This document shows positions 1-5,348 of a DNA stretch of 9,424 bases, piece after piece; the first letter of the stretch is position 1, and every line of letters begins with the position of its first letter. The stretch lies in NCBI GenBank assembly GCA_964505325.1, contig CAZDHT010000219.1:1-9424 (forward strand). Direction: 5' to 3'. The position numbers were made by a program, and so were the translations under genes. The notes under the pieces were generated by a model that saw only the letters and a program-made list of their open reading frames with translations, was not told the origin of the DNA and ran no database searches. Source of the DNA: CAZDHT01 sp964505325. Its GTDB lineage: Bacteria > Planctomycetota > PUPC01.

Positions 1-43
1 AGCCCCATAGCCCAGCAGCCACGTCGTCAATGGAAATCTGGGA

Positions 44-122
44 ACGCCATAGTCATTTCGGGCCACACGTGAGTGAGCGCGACGCGCGGCGAAGTGATGT
101 GAAATCCCCAGGGTGTTGGCGT
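44..122. repeat. Weak imperfect palindrome, REP-like
   Basis: Nested short complementary arms can be read here: ACGCCA (44-49) with TGGCGT (117-122), ATTTC (55-59) with GAAAT (101-105), and GCGC (77-80) with GCGC (84-87) around a 3-base centre. The layout, with CATTTCG on one side and GTGAAATCC on the other, recalls palindromic intergenic repeats scattered in many bacterial genomes. Pairing is incomplete, so this is the weakest of the repeat calls. Confidence 0.3.
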
Positions 123-215
123 CGCTCCTGACTTCGCTTATTCTGCGTCTCGCTTCCCGCGCTGTCAATTCCTTTTCGGGCAACACGGTGCGGTCTATTG
201 AGTTTCGGATAAGAA

Positions 216-322
216 AAGGAAAAAAGGGAAAAGGGGAAAATGGGAAAGGAATTCTCCTTTGTAGGGGCGGTTCGCGAACCGCCCCTACTTCTTCCCGGTT
301 TCCCACTTTTCCGTTTTTCCTT
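216..322. repeat. 107-bp foldback element with palindromic core
   Basis: A purine-rich left arm (216-249, starting AAGGAAAAAAGGGAAAAG) is complementary, with a few mismatches and small bulges, to a pyrimidine-rich right arm (290-322, ending CTTTTCCGTTTTTCCTT). Between them sits a perfect 28-bp palindrome (261-288). The whole could fold into one long hairpin. It contains no reading frame of its own. The form resembles a MITE- or REP-type miniature element, but I see no clear target-site duplication, so mobility is inference only. Confidence 0.6.
261..288. repeat. Perfect 28-bp palindrome
   Basis: GTAGGGGCGGTTCG (261-274) is followed directly by its exact reverse complement CGAACCGCCCCTAC (275-288), with no spacer. 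The arms are 14 bp with no mismatch. Because it is self-complementary, both strands encode the same pseudo-peptide. Similar GGGGCGGTTCGCGAACCGCCCC repeats are, from memory, frequent in intergenic DNA of several bacterial phyla, but I could not search for them. There is no T-run after the stem, so it is not a typical intrinsic terminator. Confidence 0.85.
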
Positions 323-348
323 GGCCCGCTTCCATTGATTACATGACC

Positions 349-389
349 TGCAATAATCCTGAGGTAACACTGCAGTTGTCTGGGATGTC
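349..389 (+). repeat. Diverged direct repeat, copy 1
   Basis: This segment aligns in the same orientation with 788-823. Shared blocks are TGCAA, TCCTG against TCCCTG, AACACTG against AACATTG, and AGTTGTCTGGGATGTC against AGCTGTCCGGGATCTC. Copy 1 has about five extra bases in its first half. Most substitutions are transitions. It encodes nothing recognisable, and the two copies lie on either side of the hairpin cluster at 496-747. Confidence 0.5.
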
Positions 390-495
390 CGGTGTACGCC
401 TTTCCGGGTGCGCCGGTTTCGCGGCTCGACTGAGCTCGCCGAAGTCCCAAGCCGGCCCGCCTTGAAAAGCGGCGTCAGGCCGCCGCAGTCCAAAG

Positions 496-635
496 GTCGC
501 CTGCGGCGACGCGCGAGGTGTAGGAACACAGACTGTCTCAAGACCGTGGCCCGGGCGTCCGTCCGGCTCCGTTCCCGGCTTCGCCGGACAGGCAGGGCAG
601 GCTTGGCCGTGATTCTCACGGGCGAGACGCCCGTG
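496..635. repeat. Cluster of three small GC-rich hairpins
   Basis: Three short perfect inverted repeats lie here: GTCGCC-TGC-GGCGAC (496-510), CCGGC-TTC-GCCGG (575-587) and CACGGGCG-AGA-CGCCCGTG (617-635). The last has 8-bp arms and a three-base loop. Similar CACGGGCG-type hairpins are, from memory, common in repeat-rich intergenic DNA of planctomycete-like genomes. None is followed by a T-run on either strand, so they are not intrinsic terminators. Confidence 0.5.
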
Positions 636-671
636 CCACGACCACACACGACCTTTCGAGATAGTCTCTTA

Positions 672-772
672 GTCCGTGCCTCCCTTCCGCTGCTGGCGGG
701 CAGGTTGATGGTGAATATTTCGACGCACGTGCGTCAAAATATTCACCAGCCTGCGCGGGGCGGGGGCACGAC
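672..772. repeat. 101-bp foldback element around a 38-bp palindrome
   Basis: The core is a 38-bp palindrome (710-747): GGTGAATATTTCGACGCAC followed at once by GTGCGTCAAAATATTCACC, 19-bp arms with one mismatch. Pairing resumes outside with GCAGG (700-704) against CCTGC (750-754), after unequal spacers, and with GTCCGTGCC (672-680) against GGCACGAC (765-772), with one unpaired base. The AT-rich ends of the core stand out in this GC-rich sequence. Both strands give near-identical pseudo-peptides (VNISTHVRQNIH and VNILTHVRRNIH), which reflects the palindrome and is not evidence of coding. It is also possible that the core alone is the repeat. Confidence 0.6.
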
Positions 773-787
773 GCGAGGGGAGACCGG

Positions 788-823
788 TGCAATCCCTGCA
801 ACATTGGAGCTGTCCGGGATCTC
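788..823 (+). repeat. Diverged direct repeat, copy 2
   Basis: This is the partner of 349-389, in the same orientation and about 440 bp downstream. The best-conserved part is AGCTGTCCGGGATCTC (808-823), which matches copy 1 at 13 of 16 bases. Two copies with this divergence suggest an old family of interspersed sequence and not a recent duplication of the local region. Confidence 0.5.
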
Positions 824-947
824 TACTGCACGGGTTCCCAGGTACGTGTGCTGCCGCCTCCGGCACAGTAAGAGACGGCAGGCCGTGCCTTCTTTCCCCG
901 TTCCTCCCTTTTCCCTTTCCCCATCCTACACTCGCTCCGCACCCCTC

Positions 948-1055
948 GTAACACTTCAGCCAAGTGAAGGCGGAAAGGAGGGACAGCCAGCGTGTGGCAG
1001 TCCCGCTTTTCGCAAACGCATCTCTTGTCCGTACCCCACTTTGCTGAAGTGTTAC
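948..1055. repeat. 108-bp nested foldback element
   Basis: The outer arms GTAACACTTCAGCCAAGTG (948-966) and CACTTTGCTGAAGTGTTAC (1037-1055) are complementary over 19 bp with one mismatch. Inside lies a second hairpin with 10-bp arms, GGGACAGCCA (980-989) and TGGCAGTCCC (995-1004), one mismatch and a 5-base loop. This inner stem can be extended by GCGGAAAG pairing with CTTTTCGC. About 30 bases on the right side between the two stems stay unpaired. The size and the nested plan resemble a miniature inverted-repeat element. It ends about 90 bp before the likely promoter of the gene at 1207. Confidence 0.6.
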
Positions 1056-1141
1056 CACCCCCCGACGGTGCCCGCTGGATCAAAAGCCGCGGACTACTGG
1101 CGGCGGCGTGGGGTTGTTACAAATAAGTACACAAATTTCCA

Positions 1142-1173
1142 TTCCAAACGGACCGAAAAGGGTGTAGTATATT
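1142..1173 (+). promoter_or_regulatory. Weak promoter candidate for the 1207 gene
   Basis: The only TATAAT-like words close to the start codon are TAGTAT (1165-1170) and the overlapping TATATT (1168-1173). TAGTAT has TTCCAA 17 bp upstream (1142-1147), which matches TTGACA at only three positions. Transcription would start near 1177-1180 and leave a leader of about 30 nt. The upstream 1110-1140 stretch is AT-rich compared with its surroundings. This is a guess based on position and composition. Confidence 0.25.
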
Positions 1174-1206
1174 CGCTGAAGGCTGGTAACTTGCGGAGGA
1201 AGGTGC

Positions 1207-1749
1207 ATGGGTCTTCGTGCAATTGGGGTGTGCATTCTTGTCGTCTGCCTTGTTTCTCCGTGCCTGGCCGACAAGATCGCGTTCAAAGACGGCACCGTGA
1301 AAACAGTGCGCGTCTATAAGATGAGCAAGGAGTACGTGAGCTTTCTCTACAAGGGGAAGATCGAGGTCGTTCCGCTCAGCAAGATCAAAGACCTGCCCAA
1401 GGGCAAGAAGGCCATCAAGTTCTCGAACACGCCGCTGACGGACAAAGAGAAGAAAGAGCTGGCCGCGGCGCTCAAAGCCCGGCGCGAGGAGCTCAAGGAG
1501 AAGCTGAAAGAGGAGGAGAAGAAGAACGGGGTCAAGTCCACCGACACGACACAAGTGACCTCGGTGACGAAAGACCCGAAGAACCCGGGGAAGGGCGTGA
1601 AGATCATCAGCGAGGGGAAATCCAAGACGAAGGCCACCGAATTGATGATCGACCCCTTCCCGGACTTTCCGGTGAAGCCAAAGAAGAAATCGACAACCGG
1701 TACCAAGACCGTAGACAAGGAACCGGCCCCCAAAACCGTAGACAAGTAG
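1207..1749 (+). CDS. Exported lysine-rich protein, possible small beta-barrel domain
   Basis: The protein has 180 residues and I cannot assign it to a named family. Residues 1-21 form a typical signal peptide with likely cleavage after CLA, before DKIAF. The Cys at 19 follows a Pro, so a lipobox is unlikely. Residues 22-67 (IAFKDGTVKTVRVYKM, then a glycine turn and VVPLSKIKDL) have the strand pattern of a small SH3/Sm-like barrel, as in proteins with 'L.DG..v.G.v' openings; this is inference. Residues 75-107 are a highly charged helix, probably coiled coil. The rest is Lys/Thr/Pro-rich and probably disordered, and ends in a short repeat, KTVDKEPAPKTVDK. The start is fixed by GGAGGA (1195-1200), 6 nt upstream. 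The next gene follows after 19 bp, so the two are probably co-transcribed. Confidence 0.8.
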   Translation: MGLRAIGVCILVVCLVSPCLADKIAFKDGTVKTVRVYKMSKEYVSFLYKGKIEVVPLSKIKDLPKGKKAIKFSNTPLTDKEKKELAAALKARREELKEKLKEEEKKNGVKSTDTTQVTSVTKDPKNPGKGVKIISEGKSKTKATELMIDPFPDFPVKPKKKSTTGTKTVDKEPAPKTVDK

Positions 1750-1768
1750 AGAATCGGAGGGCAGTGCA

Positions 1769-2575
1769 ATGAGGTGCGCGCGTACGGTGGTATGTGTGTT
1801 GGGTTGTGTCGCTTTCCTGGCTGTCGCGGCCGACGCCGAGGAGTACCAGGCCGGCCTGGCGGGGCACTACTACAAAGACGTGACCGAGTGGAACGGCCTG
1901 TGGCCCGACGATACCGACACTCCGCTGGCCGACCCGAGAGAATGCACGTTCACCGATTTCAAGTACACGCGTGTCGAGCCGATCGTCAACCACCTGTTCA
2001 TCCGCAGCGGGTGGTTCAGTGTGCGGTGGGTCGGTTACATCGATGTTCCGGGCAACGGCAACAACACGTTCCTGTTTGAGCTGTGGGCGGACGACGGGTG
2101 CCGCCTCCAGATCGACGACAAGGTGCTCATCAACAGTTGGTACGCTTGTCCCGAGAGCATCGAGGCCGCGCACCGGACGGCCACTGCCACGCTGAGCCCG
2201 GGGAAGCATCGCATCGTCATCGAGTACTTCCAGGGCCAGAGCCTCGACGAGAACGACAGCGATCCGATCAAGCTGTACTGGTCGTGCGCCAGCCTCAACG
2301 TCAGCAAGCAGATCGTTCCCGAGTCCAGGTTGTGCCACAAGGCGGAAGATGAGGCGACGCCCGGGAAGTGGGAGATCAAGCCACCGCAGACCAACCAGCA
2401 GTTGGGCGAGAACATCTGGAACGACGCCCAGGCGGCGGAAGGGCGCGGCGACTACGCCTACGCGCTCCGGCTGTACCGGCGCATCCTCCTCATCTCGCCC
2501 GACACCGAGGTCGCCAGGAAGGCCAAGGAGCGGATTCTCGCGATCGAGAACGATCCGACGATCGAGAACAAATAG
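1769..2575 (+). CDS. Exported PA14-domain protein with C-terminal TPR-like helices
   Basis: This is a 268-residue protein with a signal peptide (1-23, cleavage near ADA/EE). Residues about 28-175 match the PA14 beta-barrel pattern: GLAGHYY near the start, VRWVGYIDVP (85-94), FELWADDGCRLQIDDKVLINSW (102-124, centred on the conserved DDG at 108-110) and HRIVIEYFQ (147-155). PA14 domains are known carbohydrate- or surface-binding modules in secreted enzymes, toxins and adhesins. Here no catalytic domain accompanies it. Residues 212-258 (AQAAEGRGDYAYALRLYRRILLISPDTEVARKA) look like a single TPR-type helix pair, suggesting a protein-protein contact. Cys111, 127, 173 and 189 could form disulfides. 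GGAGG (1756-1760) lies 8 nt before the ATG. The gene forms a unit with 1207-1749 and is followed by a terminator. Ligand and partner are unknown. Confidence 0.88.
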   Translation: MRCARTVVCVLGCVAFLAVAADAEEYQAGLAGHYYKDVTEWNGLWPDDTDTPLADPRECTFTDFKYTRVEPIVNHLFIRSGWFSVRWVGYIDVPGNGNNTFLFELWADDGCRLQIDDKVLINSWYACPESIEAAHRTATATLSPGKHRIVIEYFQGQSLDENDSDPIKLYWSCASLNVSKQIVPESRLCHKAEDEATPGKWEIKPPQTNQQLGENIWNDAQAAEGRGDYAYALRLYRRILLISPDTEVARKAKERILAIENDPTIENK

Positions 2576-2596
2576 CGCGTGCGAACACCTGCTGCG

Positions 2597-2629
2597 AAAA
2601 AGCCTGTCGGCCTGTCCGGCAGGCTTTTT
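2597..2629 (+). terminator. Intrinsic terminator after the PA14 gene
   Basis: The arms AAAAAGCCTGTCGG (2597-2610) and CCGGCAGGCTTTTT (2616-2629) pair over 14 bp with one G-U wobble around a 5-base loop, CCTGT. The stem ends in a run of five T on the + strand and, by symmetry, a run of A on the other side. It starts 22 bp after the stop codon at 2573-2575. This is the clearest terminator in the window, and it separates the two-gene unit from the transglutaminase-like gene. Confidence 0.85.
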
Positions 2630-2697
2630 CATGGGCCTCGTTCGTCGGGCAGGCATCGCGCTCGTGTCCGTCCGCTTGTGTGGCAAGAGGTGTCAGG

Positions 2698-4488
2698 ATG
2701 CTGCGACGGTCGACGCCCGCAATTCACCTCGCCGTGTTCATGCTCGTCGCGCTTCCTGTCTCGCGGGCGATGGAGAAAGCTCCCAACGTCCGTGAGCTCT
2801 TCGGCGGCGACCTCGGCTCGGTTCAGGTCGCCCCGGTAGCCAACGGGCTGATCGTGAGCCTGGCGATTCGGGGCGACTCGGCGTACGTGCTGGCGCAGCG
2901 GCCCCCGCCTGCCTCGGACGTGATCCTCAAGGTCAGCCGGAAGACCGGCAAGACGGAGGCGGTGTGGCCCATCGCCGGCAACGGCGCGGCGGCGATCTGC
3001 TCCGACGGAGACGCGTTGTGGGTGCTCAGCCGGTCCCGGTCCCGCTTCCTGCGGAAGCTCTCGACCACAGGCGACGTGGTCAGGACGATCCGTCTCCGAT
3101 CCGGCGTGCGCGGCACGCTCCACGGCCTGGCCGTGGTGGGTGACGCGGTCTTCTTCTCCCTCAACGCAGGCGGCAAGTCCGCCGTCTACAAGTATCTCCC
3201 GCTGTTCTCGAAAAGCGAGAAGCTCTTCTCGGTGGACGAACGGGTGTACTCGTTGGTCGTCCGTGACAAGAAGCTGTACGCATATCAGAGGCGCTTCGAT
3301 ACCTACGCGGAACACTGGCTGTACGTCTTCGACCTCGGCACGCGAAAGCTCAAGAAGCTGCGCTTCCTGAACACAACGGCGCGCGGGCTGGCGACCGACG
3401 GCCGGACGATGTACGTGCTGGGCAGACGGGGAAACGGCGGCGTCATATCGCCAGTCGCCGTGCTCGAAAAGGAAAAGACCATTGTGGGCAAGCCGGTCGG
3501 GAGACGCGTATCGCTGGCGTTCCCCTTCACGAGCGCGAATCAGAGCCCCTACACGCTCGATCTGTGGATTCCCTATCCGATGGATCGAGCCTTCCAGAGC
3601 GTTGCGAACATTGCCATCGTCCCCAAGCCCAGGGGGGTGACGGCGGACAAGTTCGGCAACCGGTGGGCCCATGTCCATTGGAACACCGTGACGGGCGACC
3701 GGAAGGCCATCCTGACCTTCGACCTGGTCACGGCATGCGCGGCATACACGCTGGACAAGGCATATGTTTTCAAGGCGGCCGATGTCCCCGAGCGGATCCT
3801 TTCTTCCTGCACATCGGAGACGTACTGCTTCGACTATTCGCATCCCGTGCCGAAGGCTGCCGTTCGCAAAATCACGGGATCTCCGACCCTGGTTTCCCAC
3901 GTGCTGGCCGTGCGGGATTACGTGAACGACGCGCTCGAGGTCAAGGGCCCCAGCGGCTGGGGCCAGAAGGCGAGCGTCTATCTGTCCGGGGGCGAAGGGC
4001 GATGCTACGGCCACACGCTCGTCTTCGCCGCGCTCGCCCGCGGGAGAGGCATCCCGACAACGGCCGTTGGCGGGATCAGCCTGGCGGGGAAGGACCCGGA
4101 AGGAAAGCCAACCCGCGCGGCGTCGGCACACACGTGGAACCGGGTTTACATGCCGGGTACCGGCTGGGTTGATGTCGACTCGCAGCTTGACGATGGCAAG
4201 AAAGGCCGGCACGGGTACGGGTACGTCGGCTTTCGTTCGAACGAGTACTTCGTCACGTTCGTCGGCGATTATGATCGCACCGACTACAAAGATGTCTTTG
4301 CGCAGCGGTGCTGGTATCGGCAGGGCCGCTGGTTCTGCGACCGGGCCAGGATGGCCGATGTGAGGTCGGGCCCGGTTGAGATCACAACACAGCCGCTGAC
4401 AGACCGCCCCGCAAAGGAACCCCCGAAGCGCCCCCCGGCGGCCCGTGCCGGTCGCCCCGAACCATCCGCCGCCGGGCCGCGCCGATGA
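2698..4488 (+). CDS. Exported transglutaminase-like protein with beta-propeller-like N-terminus
   Basis: This 596-residue protein has a signal peptide at 1-24. The frame is open back to 2368, but the ATG at 2698 is chosen because AAGAGG lies 7 nt upstream, the signal peptide starts there, and an earlier start would overlap the PA14 gene. Residues about 45-330 contain repeated strand blocks such as AAICSDGDALWVLSR, GLAVVGDAVFFSL, VYSLVVRDKKLYAY and GLATDGRTMYVLGR, typical of a beta-propeller. Residues about 410-500 are a transglutaminase-like (papain-fold) domain: GGEGRCYGHTLVFAALARG carries Cys436, SAHTWNRVYMPG carries His478, and GWVDVD carries Asp494, so the triad is intact. Such domains act as peptidases, amidases or acyl transferases; the substrate is not readable here. 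Cys538 and Cys547 could form a disulfide. The tail (570-596) is Pro/Arg-rich. It has no clear promoter of its own and converges on the GT2 gene. Confidence 0.85.
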   Translation: MLRRSTPAIHLAVFMLVALPVSRAMEKAPNVRELFGGDLGSVQVAPVANGLIVSLAIRGDSAYVLAQRPPPASDVILKVSRKTGKTEAVWPIAGNGAAAICSDGDALWVLSRSRSRFLRKLSTTGDVVRTIRLRSGVRGTLHGLAVVGDAVFFSLNAGGKSAVYKYLPLFSKSEKLFSVDERVYSLVVRDKKLYAYQRRFDTYAEHWLYVFDLGTRKLKKLRFLNTTARGLATDGRTMYVLGRRGNGGVISPVAVLEKEKTIVGKPVGRRVSLAFPFTSANQSPYTLDLWIPYPMDRAFQSVANIAIVPKPRGVTADKFGNRWAHVHWNTVTGDRKAILTFDLVTACAAYTLDKAYVFKAADVPERILSSCTSETYCFDYSHPVPKAAVRKITGSPTLVSHVLAVRDYVNDALEVKGPSGWGQKASVYLSGGEGRCYGHTLVFAALARGRGIPTTAVGGISLAGKDPEGKPTRAASAHTWNRVYMPGTGWVDVDSQLDDGKKGRHGYGYVGFRSNEYFVTFVGDYDRTDYKDVFAQRCWYRQGRWFCDRARMADVRSGPVEITTQPLTDRPAKEPPKRPPAARAGRPEPSAAGPRR

Positions 4489-4500
4489 GCTCGGCCGGCG
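4470..4500. terminator. Possible shared hairpin between convergent genes
   Basis: CGCCGGGCCG (4470-4479) pairs with CGGCCGGCG (4492-4500), nine pairs plus one bulged G, around a 12-base loop. It covers the stop of the transglutaminase-like gene (4486-4488) and nearly all of the 16-bp gap before the stop of the GT2 gene (4505-4507). There is no T-run on either strand, so it may not terminate by itself. No other terminator candidate lies between the two convergent genes. Confidence 0.3.
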
Positions 4501-4504
4501 CACG

Positions 4505-5209
4505 TCATACCGCCGCCAGCTCCCGGTCGATGACAGCGTGGTAGTACCTGCGCCGGGTCTCCGCGTCGTCCAGCTCCCCGCCGAACGTCCGCTGGCTGTC
4601 GAGGTACTTCAGGGCGATCGGCTTCTCGACCACCTCGAGGCCCGCCTTCCACGCCTGGATCCACAGTTGGACGGGCATTCCGTAGCTGGGCTCGGTCAGT
4701 GAGAGCTTCTTGAGCGATTCCACGCAGTACGCCTTGAAGCCGCAGAAGGCGTCCGTCAGGCCGAAGCCGGTGAGTTGACTAATTCGCGCGACAATCTCGC
4801 GGCCGATGCGCCGGCGGTCCTCCGGCGGAGGAATGCCTTCGCAGCGGCTCTCCGGATGATACCGCGAGCCGGAGACGATGTCGGCGGGGCCCACGGCGAG
4901 CACGAACTCGAGGATGTCCGCCGGCTCGTGCTGCTCGTCGCAGTCCAGCGTGATCAGATACTCGAACCCGTTCCGGATCGCGTAATTGAACGCATCCATC
5001 AGGCTTTGGCCGTAGCCGAGGTTGGTCGGATGCCTCAGGATGCGGAGGCCGAGGATGTGGTTCTGGAGCGTGTGCAGGAGCCGGGGCGTTCGGTCGGTCG
5101 ATCCGTCGTCGACAACCAGGATGTCCCGCACGCAGCACGTGATCTCACTGATGACGAGGTTGACGTGCTGCTCTTCGTTGTAGACGGGTATCGCGATGAG
5201 GAACGACAT
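4505..5209 (-). CDS. Family 2 glycosyltransferase, DPM1-like
   Basis: This 234-residue protein has the GT-A fold signature of glycosyltransferase family 2: IAIPVYNEEQHV (5-16), ILVVDDGSTDRT (30-41, nucleotide-binding Asp34/Asp35) and HPTNLGYGQSLMDAF (60-74). The metal-binding motif is Asp89-Cys-Asp91 in LDCDEQHEP, and DAFCGFKAY follows further on. The arrangement is closest to dolichyl/polyprenyl-phosphate sugar transferases and other processive-type GT2 enzymes. They move a sugar from a nucleotide donor to a lipid or glycan acceptor at the cytoplasmic face. There is no signal peptide and no hydrophobic C-terminal segment, so the enzyme is soluble or peripheral; donor and acceptor cannot be told. 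An AGGGA-type ribosome site precedes the ATG, and the gene has its own promoter at 5248-5276. It does not appear to be co-transcribed with the DUF4139 operon upstream. Confidence 0.9.
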   Translation of the reverse strand: MSFLIAIPVYNEEQHVNLVISEITCCVRDILVVDDGSTDRTPRLLHTLQNHILGLRILRHPTNLGYGQSLMDAFNYAIRNGFEYLITLDCDEQHEPADILEFVLAVGPADIVSGSRYHPESRCEGIPPPEDRRRIGREIVARISQLTGFGLTDAFCGFKAYCVESLKKLSLTEPSYGMPVQLWIQAWKAGLEVVEKPIALKYLDSQRTFGGELDDAETRRRYYHAVIDRELAAV

Positions 5210-5247
5210 ACTTCCCTGCCTCAGATTGCTCCGGGCGGCTGGCTCGG

Positions 5248-5276
5248 ATTCTAGGCGGACAGAGGGAGTGTGTCAA
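5248..5276 (-). promoter_or_regulatory. Near-consensus sigma70-type promoter of the GT2 gene
   Basis: Reading the - strand, TTGACA (5276-5271) is a perfect -35 box. After exactly 17 bases comes TAGAAT (5253-5248), which matches TATAAT at five of six positions. Transcription would start near 5241 and give a leader of about 30 nt before the start codon at 5209. It lies just downstream of the hairpin at 5296-5323, which fits an independent transcription unit. Confidence 0.72.
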
Positions 5277-5295
5277 GCTGCGGGGACAACGCAGG

Positions 5296-5323
5296 GCGGG
5301 TGCCGGACGTCGCCGGCGCCCGC
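5296..5323 (-). terminator. Hairpin after the DUF4139 operon
   Basis: GCGGGTGCCGG (5296-5306) and CCGGCGCCCGC (5313-5323) pair over 11 bp, one of them a G-U wobble in one strand's RNA, with a 6-base loop. It lies 25 bp past the stop of the last operon gene. The - strand has no T-run after the stem, so it could be a factor-assisted or T-less terminator. On the + strand the stem is followed by TTTGT. Confidence 0.45.
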
Positions 5324-5348
5324 TTTGTCGGTGCTCGCTGAACGGGGC

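Larger units (their letters stand above)
1..1206. other. Repeat-rich non-coding region
   Basis: I find no convincing gene in this stretch. Long open frames cross it on both strands, but their peptides are low-complexity and Arg/Pro-rich. Some peptides appear on both strands because the DNA is palindromic: GGSRTAPT is read in both directions from 261-288. What the stretch does hold is a series of inverted repeats (44-122, 216-322, 496-510, 575-587, 617-635, 672-772, 948-1055), a diverged direct repeat (349-389 and 788-823) and purine/pyrimidine-biased tracts (211-251, 891-926). The last 150 bp should carry the promoter and leader of the gene at 1207. The window edge may cut off the end of another gene before about position 75, but nothing recognisable remains of it. 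Confidence 0.75.

Noticed and set aside
53..649. 198-codon open frame on the - strand
   Set aside because: It crosses the perfect palindrome and shares the GGSRTAPT peptide with the other strand. This is explained by palindromic DNA and high GC content.
1..1206. CRISPR array or tRNA in the repeat region
   Set aside because: The repeats are palindromes of different sequence without regular spacing or equal spacers, and no cloverleaf with a conserved T-loop was found.
408..1319. 303-codon open frame on the + strand
   Set aside because: It runs through all the repeat elements and into the 1207 gene in another frame. The peptide is Arg/Pro-rich without domains, and no ribosome site is seen at its start.
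1607..2686. 359-codon open frame opposite the PA14 gene
   Set aside because: It is antisense to two well-supported genes, has no recognisable domain, and crosses the terminator at 2597-2629.
2368..2697. Longer start for the transglutaminase-like gene
   Set aside because: It would overlap the PA14 gene by about 200 bp and run through a terminator, burying a good signal peptide 110 residues inside the protein.
2629..4503. 624-codon open frame opposite the transglutaminase-like gene
   Set aside because: It is the antisense shadow of a GC-rich gene. The + strand protein has clear signal peptide and catalytic motifs, while this frame shows none.
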